In this document: positions 1 to 6,112 of the stretch, in pieces
How the letters are laid out: each line of letters opens with the position of its first letter
Numbering within the stretch: the stretch's first letter is position 1
Notes under the pieces: generated by a model
The model's input: the letters and a program-made list of their open reading frames with translations, nothing else
Databases searched by the model: none
What the model was told of the DNA's origin: nothing
Translations under genes and position numbers: made by a program
Origin: Moraxellaceae bacterium
GTDB lineage: Bacteria > Pseudomonadota > Gammaproteobacteria > Pseudomonadales > Moraxellaceae
Direction: 5' to 3'
Assembly (NCBI GenBank): GCA_030146505.1
Contig: JASLCO010000076.1
Span: 1 to 6,427, forward strand
DNA length: 6,427 nt

Positions 1-974
1 CCCAGCAGGACCGGCACGGCATAGACCACGCAGAAGAGGCCGGCGGTGAGCAGGCTGGAAAGTCCCAGCCAGCGCAGGGCGGCGCGATGCAGGGGCGAGC
101 CGCGGCTGGCCCGCCATTGCAGGACGATCAGCAGCAGCATGCCGCAGGTTTCAAGGAGCACGGGCACATACATGCCGAGGCCGGGGTCGGGCCAGAGCTG
201 CAGGCTGTCCAGCAGGAACCAGGGCAGGAAAACAGCGGGAATCAACGTCAGCCAGCGCCGCCTTGCCAGGGGCTGTGGAAACACGAGGAAGAGCGCCATC
301 AGCGCGCCGCCGAACAGCGTGCAGCCGAAATGGTTGATGATGCCGAGGGCGCGGAAAAGCCCTGCCGGCACGGCCATTTCGCGCACGGAATAGATGGCGG
401 CCGCAAAGGCGGCAAGCATGAGCCCGGTACCGGTGAGGGCGAAGCAGCGGGCGCCCCAGTCAGGGCTGCGCAGTACCAGCACCCAGACACCGATCAGGAA
501 GCCGCCGGCACCGGCCGCCAGCTGTATCCAGAACGCTGCCGGCAGCGAGGCCAGTGGCCGGTGGGGAGCGGGGGTGAGGGTGACGGGCTGTGGCGGGCCG
601 TCCGGTGGTGCCAGCCACAACGTCAGCGGGCGGCCGTCGAGCAGGGTACTGAGCCGGGCCTGGCGGTCAAGGAAGGCGCGGATGTCGGCATAGCCGGGCA
701 TCACGTCCGGCTCTTCGATGAAATCGTCGGCCTGCAGGTCCAGGCGTTCGCGGCCTTCAGCCTGCAGGGCCACGAGCCGCAGTGGCGGCTTGAGGCCGGC
801 TGCCGGCCCCTGGCGGGCCAGAACCTGCACCTGGCCGGCGGCATCGGGGGCCAGCGCCAGCCCCAGCCAGGGCTGGCGCACGGTCAGCCAGACCACCAGC
901 GCGGCCAGCAGCAGCATGGCAAACACGGCCTGCAGCAAGCGCCAGCCGGGAGAGGTGAGGATTGAGGGAGCCAT
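1..974 (-). CDS. ComP-like polytopic sensor, second paralog (N-terminal 324 residues, cut by the left edge)
   Basis: The minus-strand frame is open from an ATG at 974-972 to the window edge, giving 324 residues with no stop. Seen: a transmembrane helix at about residues 12-32, then an extracytoplasmic domain (about 34-145) opening with QPWLGL and including QGPAA, which reads as PDZ-like. Hydrophobic segments follow from about residue 149 (FWIQLAAG), including the motif IYSVREM at 194-200. The whole stretch aligns almost without gaps to the kinase at 1742-3907. In the block starting at FW I count 22 identities in 57 positions by eye, and QWRxxR recurs at an offset of two residues. The start is chosen because the N-termini align (MAPSILTSPGW against MKAVSLSPGNW); no clear Shine-Dalgarno sequence precedes it. 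By homology a histidine kinase core should follow beyond the edge, but this is not seen. It lies 120 bases after the response regulator and is probably in the same operon. Confidence 0.85.
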   Translation of the reverse strand, partial: MAPSILTSPGWRLLQAVFAMLLLAALVVWLTVRQPWLGLALAPDAAGQVQVLARQGPAAGLKPPLRLVALQAEGRERLDLQADDFIEEPDVMPGYADIRAFLDRQARLSTLLDGRPLTLWLAPPDGPPQPVTLTPAPHRPLASLPAAFWIQLAAGAGGFLIGVWVLVLRSPDWGARCFALTGTGLMLAAFAAAIYSVREMAVPAGLFRALGIINHFGCTLFGGALMALFLVFPQPLARRRWLTLIPAVFLPWFLLDSLQLWPDPGLGMYVPVLLETCGMLLLIVLQWRASRGSPLHRAALRWLGLSSLLTAGLFCVVYAVPVLL

Positions 975-1034
975 GGGATGTTCGTATTTGCCGTGTGCTG
1001 GCGCGAGTGTAGGGATCGCCCCCTGTTTTCAGAT

Positions 1035-1050
1035 ACCCCGGAACCGGGGT
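1035..1050. promoter_or_regulatory. Perfect 7-2-7 palindrome, candidate operator or leader hairpin
   Basis: The sequence ACCCCGG-AA-CCGGGGT consists of two perfect inverted heptamers separated by two bases. It lies in the 120-base gap between the response regulator stop and the start of the second sensor, about 60 bases upstream of that start. NarL-type regulators are known to bind 7-2-7 inverted heptamers, so this could be an operator for the neighbouring regulator; that is inference. In RNA it would fold as a 6-bp stem with a 4-base loop. No T-tract follows on either strand, so it is not a convincing intrinsic terminator. Confidence 0.4.
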
Positions 1051-1094
1051 GTCGGCCTGAACGTCGGTGCTTCCTTGCCTTTTCACTTCCTCAC

Positions 1095-1745
1095 CTAAAC
1101 CAGCCCCCGCCTTGCTGCTTCCAATGCGGCTTCGGCACGGCCGCTGATGCCCAGTTTGCGGTAGATCTGCTTGATGTAGCTGGCCACGGTGTTTTCCGTG
1201 AGGCCGAGGTACTGTGCGGTTTCCGCCACGCGCAGGCCACGGCCTATGCAGGCCAGCACATCGGCGTCACGGGGGGTGAGCTGGATGTCTGGCGCCGGTC
1301 CGGCGGCGGTGGGCGCCGGTGTGTGGTCGCGGAACCAGGTCAGCATGCGCCGGGCGATGCTGGGCGAGAGCGGCGGCACGCCAGCCTCGAACTGCTGCAA
1401 CTGTTGCACCAGCATGTCGGCCGGCTGGCTTTTCAGCAGGTAACCACAGGCGCCGGCCGTGATGGCGCCAAAGAGGTTGTCGTCGTCGTCATAGATGGTG
1501 GTGACGATGGCGTCGGTACCGGGGCACTGCTGCCGGATGTCATGGAGGAGCTCTATGCCGGAGCCGTCGGGCAGACCCAGGTCCACCAGCACCAGCCGCC
1601 AGGCTTGCGCGGCCAGGAGCCGTCTGGCCGTGCGCAGGTCGGCGGCGGTGCGCACGGAAATGCCGGGCAGGGCACGGCAGAGGATGCCGGTCAGCCATTC
1701 CCGGGTATCGGCGCGGTCTTCGACGATCAGGGCCTGGCGCATCAT
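1095..1745 (-). CDS. NarL/FixJ (ComA-like) response regulator
   Basis: A 216-residue two-domain response regulator that should take phosphate from the kinase encoded just upstream and bind DNA as a dimer. Receiver domain, residues 4-120: acidic pair E9-D10, phospho-acceptor D55 in LVLVDLGLPDGSG, switch threonines at 82-83 (VTTIYD), and invariant lysine K105 in GYLLKS. A proline/alanine-rich linker (about 140-153) leads to a LuxR/NarL helix-turn-helix at 155-210, with LTPRDADVLACIGRGL and LTENTVASYIKQIYRKLGI typical of the family. Length and order are normal. The ATG at 1745-1743 overlaps the kinase TGA as ATGA, which implies translational coupling and a cognate pair; a second ATG follows immediately. 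The stop is TAG at 1097-1095. Target genes cannot be read from the window, although the palindrome downstream is a candidate site. Confidence 0.95.
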   Translation of the reverse strand: MMRQALIVEDRADTREWLTGILCRALPGISVRTAADLRTARRLLAAQAWRLVLVDLGLPDGSGIELLHDIRQQCPGTDAIVTTIYDDDDNLFGAITAGACGYLLKSQPADMLVQQLQQFEAGVPPLSPSIARRMLTWFRDHTPAPTAAGPAPDIQLTPRDADVLACIGRGLRVAETAQYLGLTENTVASYIKQIYRKLGISGRAEAALEAARRGLV

Positions 1746-3907
1746 GGCACGGCCCCCGGTTCCAGCGGGATCACCAGCCGGGTACGGGTGCCACCATCAA
1801 GTGGCTGGTATTCGAGGTGGCCGCCCAGCTCGGCCACGCGCCGGGCGAGGTTGGCCTGGCCATGGCCGCGTGCGTTGGCCGGGCGTTCGCCGCTGAAGGC
1901 CAGGCCGTCGTTTTCGATCACGCTTTCCAGCCGGCCCTGTTCGTAGCTCACGCTGACCTGCACGCGGGTGGCGCCGGCATGGCGGATGATGTTGGCCAGC
2001 AGCTCGCGCATCACCGACAGGTAGTTCTTGTAGACCTGGTAGCCCAGTTCCGGCAGCCCGTTTTCCGGCGGCGGGCTGTGCCATGCCAGGGCGATGCCGG
2101 TCAGTTCCAGGCGCTGCCCGGTTTCATGGCGCAGCTCGCCCAGGATGTCGCCCAGCGGCAGGCGTTGCCCGGCGAGGCCGCGGATGATGGTCTGCATTTC
2201 CAGCATGCCCTGGCTGATGGCCGCCTTGCTCTGCTCGGGGTCGCTGTGGTGCAGGGCGGTGAGCAGGGTGGAACCGATGTCGTCGTGCAGGTCGCGGGCA
2301 ATGCGGCCGCGTTCCTCGCGCACGCCCTGGTGGTAGGCATCGCGGCTGGCGCTGGCGTGGCGCAGCATGTCCAGCATCTGTGTGGCCAGCGCCACGTCGC
2401 GCGGCGTGAAAAGGCGGCGGCCGGCCCCGGCATAGGCCAGTTCCAGCGCGGGAATGGGTGCCAGTGCCGGCAATGTCAGGGTGAGGCCATCGCGGTCCAG
2501 TGTGACTTGCGTGGGCGAGCTTTCCAGCGCCTGTATCTGCAGCGGGTCAAACAGCTGCTGTGCCAGCGCCTGCCAGCGTGTCTGGCGTTCCTCGGCGTGG
2601 CTGGCGAAGGTGACGGCGAGGATGTCGTTGAACAGGTTGCGCTCGGTGGGGCGGTGGCGCTCCATCAGGCGCAGCCAGAGCCAGCCGCGGAAAGGCAGCC
2701 AGAACAGGCCGCAGAGCAGCAGTGACAGGCCGAGCGAAAGCGCGGAAGACAGGTTGAGTCCCCACAGGAAGGCCATGTCCAGCAGCAGGAGCAGCAGCAC
2801 GCCCCCTATCCAGGTGAGGATGCGGAACCACCATTCACCCAGGTCGAAGAGGCGGAAGCGCAGGATGCCGAAGGCCAGGCCGCCATAGACCAGCAGGAAG
2901 AGCAGGAAGCTGTAGCCCTGCAGTGCGCCGGTGGGCACGCCGAAGACCTGGGGCACGAAGTTGAGCAGTGAAAAAAGACTGATGCCGACCAGCCAGGACA
3001 GCAGGAACCACTGCAGGGCGGCACGGGCCACCGGGTCGTGCCGTGTGCTGCGCCACTGCACGCCTGCCAGCACGAAGGTGCCGATGAGGTTGGCGAAGAC
3101 CAGCGAGCGGCGTGCCATCACCATGTCCTCGATCAGGCGCAATTCCTGTGACAGCCACCACAGGGAGTTGATGCCGATGAGCACCGGCCCCAGCGGGAAA
3201 CGGCCCAGCGGGCGCGGGTAATACCAGAGCAGCGCCATCATGATGGCGCAGTAGAGCGCACCCCCCAGGAAGTTGAGGTCGCAGAGCCAGCGGAACTGCT
3301 CCGTTGGCAGCGCCAGTTCGCGCGTGCTGTAGACGGCGGCCAGCGAAGTGAAAACCAGGGTGCAAAGGCCGCTCAGCAGGAGATAGCGGGCACTCTGGTC
3401 ATCGCGCCGGAATATCCATACGCCGGCAGAAATCAGCCAGGCGAAAAAGCCGACAGCCACTTGCACCCAGAAATCCGGCGGCAGGTCGGCGATGGGGCGG
3501 TAAGGCTCGGGGAGCAGCGCATATTCCCGACCCTCCGTGTCGGCAAGCACCACGCCACCGGGAGTACGCAGCAGCGTGGCGATGCTGCCCTGGCGTTGCA
3601 GCAACTGGTCATAGTCGCTGAGGCCACGCAGGCCGGAAGCGGGTTCCACCGTGAAATCCACGGCTTCCAGACGGAAATGCTTGCCCCGGGTGTCGCGCAG
3701 TGTCGTCAGCGCCGTGCCGGCCGGGATGGCGGCTGCCGGCCCCTCGGCACGCGTAACGATGGCCGCCTGCCGGGATGCATCCCAGTGCAGGGACAAACCC
3801 AGCCAGGGCTGGCAGTGCGCGAGGGTGGTGACCGTGATGGTCATGGCGATGGCAGAAAGCAGGACCAGCAGGAACCAGTTGCCGGGAGAGAGGGAGACAG
3901 CCTTCAC
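1742..3907 (-). CDS. ComP-like sensor histidine kinase: PDZ-like domain, about 10 TM helices, HisKA_3 and HATPase_c
   Basis: A 721-residue inner-membrane histidine kinase. Order: TM helix (11-30); extracytoplasmic PDZ-like domain (33-140; WLGL at 35-38, then GPAAAIPAG); about nine further hydrophobic segments between 148 and 412, with YSTREL at 193-198 and LRFRLFDL at 349-356, a motif I recall just inside the membrane in many kinases of this kind; a GAF-like linker (about 425-515); HisKA_3 with phospho-acceptor H541 in RDLHDDIG; HATPase_c with N box RELLANIIRHA (N639), G1 ENDGLAF (D667) and G2 GHGQANL (681-687). The G1 box has Ala where a second Gly is usual. An even TM count places the kinase in the cytoplasm. 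The start is GTG, with AAGGAAGG just upstream. It overlaps its regulator by ATGA. Architecture and partner type match Bacillus ComP-ComA; the ligand is unknown and no pheromone gene is visible. Confidence 0.93.
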   Translation of the reverse strand: MKAVSLSPGNWFLLVLLSAIAMTITVTTLAHCQPWLGLSLHWDASRQAAIVTRAEGPAAAIPAGTALTTLRDTRGKHFRLEAVDFTVEPASGLRGLSDYDQLLQRQGSIATLLRTPGGVVLADTEGREYALLPEPYRPIADLPPDFWVQVAVGFFAWLISAGVWIFRRDDQSARYLLLSGLCTLVFTSLAAVYSTRELALPTEQFRWLCDLNFLGGALYCAIMMALLWYYPRPLGRFPLGPVLIGINSLWWLSQELRLIEDMVMARRSLVFANLIGTFVLAGVQWRSTRHDPVARAALQWFLLSWLVGISLFSLLNFVPQVFGVPTGALQGYSFLLFLLVYGGLAFGILRFRLFDLGEWWFRILTWIGGVLLLLLLDMAFLWGLNLSSALSLGLSLLLCGLFWLPFRGWLWLRLMERHRPTERNLFNDILAVTFASHAEERQTRWQALAQQLFDPLQIQALESSPTQVTLDRDGLTLTLPALAPIPALELAYAGAGRRLFTPRDVALATQMLDMLRHASASRDAYHQGVREERGRIARDLHDDIGSTLLTALHHSDPEQSKAAISQGMLEMQTIIRGLAGQRLPLGDILGELRHETGQRLELTGIALAWHSPPPENGLPELGYQVYKNYLSVMRELLANIIRHAGATRVQVSVSYEQGRLESVIENDGLAFSGERPANARGHGQANLARRVAELGGHLEYQPLDGGTRTRLVIPLEPGAVP

Positions 3908-3911
3908 AACA

Positions 3912-3919
3912 CCTTCCTT
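3912..3919 (-). promoter_or_regulatory. Shine-Dalgarno sequence deciding the GTG start of the sensor kinase
   Basis: Reading the minus strand, AAGGAAGG ends four bases before the GTG at 3907-3905, and its AAGGA core sits seven bases away. No nearby in-frame ATG is as well placed, so the GTG is preferred. I could not identify a convincing -35/-10 pair between here and the REP-like element upstream. Confidence 0.7.
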
Positions 3920-4081
3920 GAGTTACGGGCGGAGCTCTGCCGTTTCCATTGATGCGCCGGCAGAAAAAACTGCGGCCAATGATGCTGTCTCGCCGGAGGG
4001 ATGTCATCCACGGACGGGCGGCCGGGAGTGACGGGCTGTCGGGAAAGGTGAGATGAGAGGGGCCGGAGCGGTCGCGAGCTT

Positions 4082-4153
4082 GCCGGTGTGAATTCATTCG
4101 CGCAAACAGCAATGGAGGGTTTTGTTGTGGCGCGCGAATGAATTCGCACCGGC
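4082..4153. repeat. REP-like 72-base imperfect inverted repeat
   Basis: Two 22-base arms (4082-4103 and 4132-4153) are inverted complements with one mismatch (T4089 opposite G4146, a G-U pair in plus-strand RNA). Each arm also carries its own small palindrome, ATTCGC paired with GAAT around GAATTC. The 28-base spacer can pair further: CAGCAA at 4107-4112 against TTGTTG at 4122-4127, with one G-U pair. The core GCGAATGAATTCGC resembles extragenic palindromes I recall from pseudomonads and related gammaproteobacteria. It starts 12 bases after the bepA stop codon, so bepA mRNA would end in or run through this large hairpin. It could act in 3'-end stabilisation or termination, or be a remnant of REP mobilisation; no transposase gene is present. 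Confidence 0.75.
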
Positions 4154-4165
4154 CAGGTTCGATCC

Positions 4166-5611
4166 TCAGCCCTTGAGATCGCCCTTGGCTTGCTGCATTT
4201 CGCGCATGCGCTTCTGGATCTTGGCGCTGAGCGGGTAATTGTCGCGCACGCTGTTGTCCGCCATGCGCAACTGCTCCAGCGCATGCTGGTCGTCGCCATT
4301 GAGGAAATAGACTTCGGCGCGGCTGCGGTAAACGCCCAGCGTGTTCTTGCTGGCGGTATAGGCATCCACCAGCAGGCGCCAGATCAAGGGATCATCGCTG
4401 CGCTCGCGCGCCGCGGCTTCAAGGCGTTCCGTCACCTGCTCGGGATGATTGGCTGCAATCTGGGCTCGGGCGTAGTAGACCAGCAGGGGATAGTTGTCGG
4501 GATTCAGGGCCAGTGCCGGCTCCAGCAGCCTGATGGCGGCATCGTATTTGCGCTCGGCCAGCTCGATGTCGGCGGCCGCCACCACGTAATCCACGCGCAG
4601 GGGATTTTCCTGCAGCAGCGGTGCCAGTGCTTCGCGTGCCTTGTCGTACTGACGGTCGCGGCTGAAGGCCAGCGCGAGACCCAGGCGATTGCTGCGGGCG
4701 CGGTCGGTTTTCGGGTTGAGGTCAACCAGCTGCTGCTGGAAATAGGACACGCCACGGCCGCTGTCGGCCATGTAGTTGGCCAGCATGCGCACGCGCACCA
4801 GCTGGTACTCCAGCGAATCCTGCGGCAGTTTTTGCGGGTACTGGTTGGCGCGCGCCATGGTGTCGGCGATGCGCGATTCGGTCAAAGGATGGGTGAGCAC
4901 GAATTCCGGGATGTTGCCGACCATGCGCGACTGCCGTTGCAGGCGCTGGAAGAACTGCGGCATGGCATGCGGATCCATGCCCGAATCCACCAGCGTCTGC
5001 ATGCCGATGCGGTCAGCTTCCTGTTCGTACTGGCGGCTGTAGCTCAACTGGTTGTCCACCATGGCCGCCTGTGCACCGATGCCGAGCGCATACGCGCCGT
5101 CACCGCCGCCCTTGGCAGCCAGCGCGATGCTGGCCAGCAGCGTGCCCAGATACAGCCACTGGTTCTGTTTTTGCGCCGCCAGCTGGCGTGCGAAATGGCG
5201 CTGGCTCAGGTGGCCCAGCTCATGGCCCAGCACGCTGGCGGTTTCCGCTTCGGTTTCGGCGTTGAGCAGCAGGCCGATATTGATGCCCACCACGCCGCCG
5301 GGCACGGCAAAGGCATTGATGGATTTGTCGGGAATGATGATGAGGCTCAGGTCCGGATTCTGCAGCGGGCTGTGGAAAGCCAGGCGGTAACAGAGATGTT
5401 CCAGATAATCCTGCGCCACCGGATCGTTGACGGGCGGCGTGTTGCCGCGCAGCTGCCGCATCCAGGCGCGACCCAGGCGGTATTCCTGCTCGGGACTGAT
5501 GACGCTGGAGGCATCATCGCCCAGTTCGGGCAGGTCATTGCTGCCCTGGCCGGCACGGACTGGCGCGGTCGTGGCGAGCAGCAGCAGGAAAAAGGGAAGC
5601 AGGCGTTTCAT
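4166..5611 (-). CDS. bepA: BepA-type M48 metalloprotease/chaperone with TPR domain
   Basis: A 481-residue periplasmic zinc metalloprotease of the BepA (YfgC) type, which in E. coli assists assembly or degradation of outer-membrane proteins such as LptD together with the BAM complex. Seen: signal peptide MKRLLPFFLLLLATTAPVRA (1-20) with cleavage after ARA-like VRA; M48 catalytic domain with HELGH (zinc ligands H130 and H134, catalytic E131) and third ligand E198 in YEQEADRIG; H241 in LTHPLTESRI, at the position of the BepA regulatory histidine that can cap the zinc; and a C-terminal helical TPR region, about 300-460, with repeats such as ALAFSRDRQYDKAREAL. Length is normal for BepA. The start ATG directly precedes the signal peptide, but no strong Shine-Dalgarno sequence is visible. 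It is divergent from the TusA-family gene, 83 bases away. The assignment to BepA rather than another TPR-bearing M48 paralog (such as LoiP/YcaL types, which lack TPRs) is well supported. Confidence 0.93.
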   Translation of the reverse strand: MKRLLPFFLLLLATTAPVRAGQGSNDLPELGDDASSVISPEQEYRLGRAWMRQLRGNTPPVNDPVAQDYLEHLCYRLAFHSPLQNPDLSLIIIPDKSINAFAVPGGVVGINIGLLLNAETEAETASVLGHELGHLSQRHFARQLAAQKQNQWLYLGTLLASIALAAKGGGDGAYALGIGAQAAMVDNQLSYSRQYEQEADRIGMQTLVDSGMDPHAMPQFFQRLQRQSRMVGNIPEFVLTHPLTESRIADTMARANQYPQKLPQDSLEYQLVRVRMLANYMADSGRGVSYFQQQLVDLNPKTDRARSNRLGLALAFSRDRQYDKAREALAPLLQENPLRVDYVVAAADIELAERKYDAAIRLLEPALALNPDNYPLLVYYARAQIAANHPEQVTERLEAAARERSDDPLIWRLLVDAYTASKNTLGVYRSRAEVYFLNGDDQHALEQLRMADNSVRDNYPLSAKIQKRMREMQQAKGDLKG

Positions 5612-5694
5612 CAGGCAGGCAGGGCGTTATGATGTGGCGCTATTCTGGCGCAAGCCCCTGTCTCCCGCATCTTCTGCCTGTGGTGAATTTGCAA
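5612..5694. promoter_or_regulatory. Divergent promoter region between bepA and the TusA-family gene
   Basis: These 83 bases separate two divergent starts, so promoters for both should lie here or overlap the coding ends. On the plus strand TATGAT at 5628-5633 matches the -10 consensus in five of six positions, but no good -35 box sits at the right distance. For the minus strand only weak candidates are visible (CATAAC opposite 5626-5631). The individual boxes are uncertain. Confidence 0.35.
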
Positions 5695-5925
5695 ATGTCT
5701 GAATCAATCCGCCAGCTCGATGCGCGTGGCCTGCGCTGTCCCATGCCCTTGCTCAAGCTCAAGCAGGCCCTGCATGGCATGGCCCCGGCCGAGGCCATCG
5801 ACGTATGGACAAGTGATCCGGGCTCGGTGCGTGATTTCCAGTCCTTCCTGCGCCAGGGCGGGCATGAGTTGCTGGAAATGCGGGAAGGGGAGAAGGAGTT
5901 TTTCTTCCGCATCCGCAAGGCGTGA
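5695..5925 (+). CDS. TusA/SirA-family sulfur carrier protein
   Basis: A 76-residue cytoplasmic protein of the TusA family, small carriers that hold sulfur as a persulfide on one cysteine and pass it on in tRNA thiolation, molybdenum cofactor or sulfur-oxidation pathways. Seen: the LDARGLRCPMPLLKLKQAL signature with C15 in the CPxP motif, followed by SDPGSVRDFQSFLRQGGHELL and a C-terminal strand ending FFFRIRKA, covering the complete fold. The ATG at 5695 gives the usual short lead before LDARGL. Upstream in-frame GTG codons at 5680 and 5683 are possible starts but would only add a few residues. A weak GGTGA lies about nine bases before the ATG. The neighbours match the Pseudomonas PA1005-PA1008 region, where I recall the TusA-like PA1006 being linked to molybdenum homeostasis and nitrate respiration. 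Which acceptor it serves here is not determinable, so no symbol is given. Confidence 0.92.
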   Translation: MSESIRQLDARGLRCPMPLLKLKQALHGMAPAEAIDVWTSDPGSVRDFQSFLRQGGHELLEMREGEKEFFFRIRKA

Positions 5926-5932
5926 AACGTGA
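5922..5932. repeat. Isolated inverted copy of the GTTTCAC array unit at the TusA-family stop codon
   Basis: GTGAAACGTGA is one and a half copies of GTGAAAC, the reverse complement of the array unit at 6057-6112. Its TGA is the stop codon of the TusA-family gene. It therefore forms an 11-base perfect inverted repeat with 6102-6112 across the convergent gap. Confidence 0.6.
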
Positions 5933-5993
5933 GCTTGCCTTCGGCATCGGGTGAATCGTGATGGCGCCTGCGGCTTGTGAGAAGCAAAAGCAC

Positions 5994-6018
5994 AAAAGCG
6001 TTCGCGGCTTCAGCCGCG
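5994..6018 (-). terminator. Candidate intrinsic terminator of bcp, REP-like GC hairpin
   Basis: CGCGGCT-TC-AGCCGCG at 6003-6018 forms a GC-rich stem, extendable by one T-A pair at 6002 and 6019. Read on the minus strand, downstream of the bcp stop, it is followed by AACGCTTTTGTGCTTTTGC, a broken T-rich tail. This makes it a plausible but imperfect terminator for bcp. On the plus strand no T-tract follows it. The CGGCTTCAGCCG core also resembles REP-type sequences I recall from Pseudomonas and Xanthomonas relatives, so it may be an extragenic palindrome instead. Confidence 0.4.
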
Positions 6019-6056
6019 ATGGTGCTTGACAGAGGCTTTATCTCTGCCAAAACACC

Positions 6057-6112
6057 GTTTCACGTTTCACGTTTCACGTTTCACGTTTCACGTTTCACGT
6101 TTCACGTTTCAC
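6057..6112. repeat. Perfect heptamer tandem repeat, (GTTTCAC)x8
   Basis: Eight uninterrupted copies of GTTTCAC fill 56 bases, directly at the 3' end of bcp. Read on the minus strand the unit is GTGAAAC; the first copy supplies the last base of the final Lys codon and the TGA stop of bcp. The array is a low-GC, purine/pyrimidine-biased tract in an otherwise GC-rich window. Perfect 7-base units are prone to slipped-strand copy-number change, but here this would not alter the bcp protein because the first copy already holds the stop. Confidence 0.97.

Noticed and set aside
87..965. 292-codon plus-strand open frame
   Set aside because: It is antisense to the second sensor, whose frame shows membrane segments and homology to the neighbouring kinase. 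The plus-strand translation is low-complexity Gln/Gly/His-rich.
1035..1050. Intrinsic terminator after the response regulator
   Set aside because: The palindrome is not followed by a T-run on the minus strand (ATCTGAAAACAGG follows), so it is listed as a possible operator or leader hairpin instead.
757..1086. 109-codon minus-strand open frame starting in the gap before the second sensor
   Set aside because: It is out of frame with the sensor and its translation loses all membrane character and homology, so it is a shadow frame.
978..1946. 322-codon plus-strand open frame
   Set aside because: It runs across the response regulator and into the kinase end on the opposite strand, with no family signature.
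1817..2725. 302-codon plus-strand open frame
   Set aside because: It is antisense to the HATPase and HisKA_3 region of the kinase; composition is typical of a GC-rich shadow frame.
4190..5632. 480-codon open frame on the plus strand, antisense to bepA
   Set aside because: It mirrors bepA almost exactly, has a His/Gln/Ala-rich composition with no recognisable motif, and is expected opposite a GC-rich gene. The HExxH protease on the other strand is unambiguous.
6030..6046. Small hairpin CAGAG-GCTTTAT-CTCTG as a plus-strand terminator
   Set aside because: Only five base pairs, AT-rich loop and no following T-tract; too weak to call.
6057..6112. CRISPR array
   Set aside because: The 7-base units are contiguous with no spacers and are far too short; this is a simple tandem repeat.
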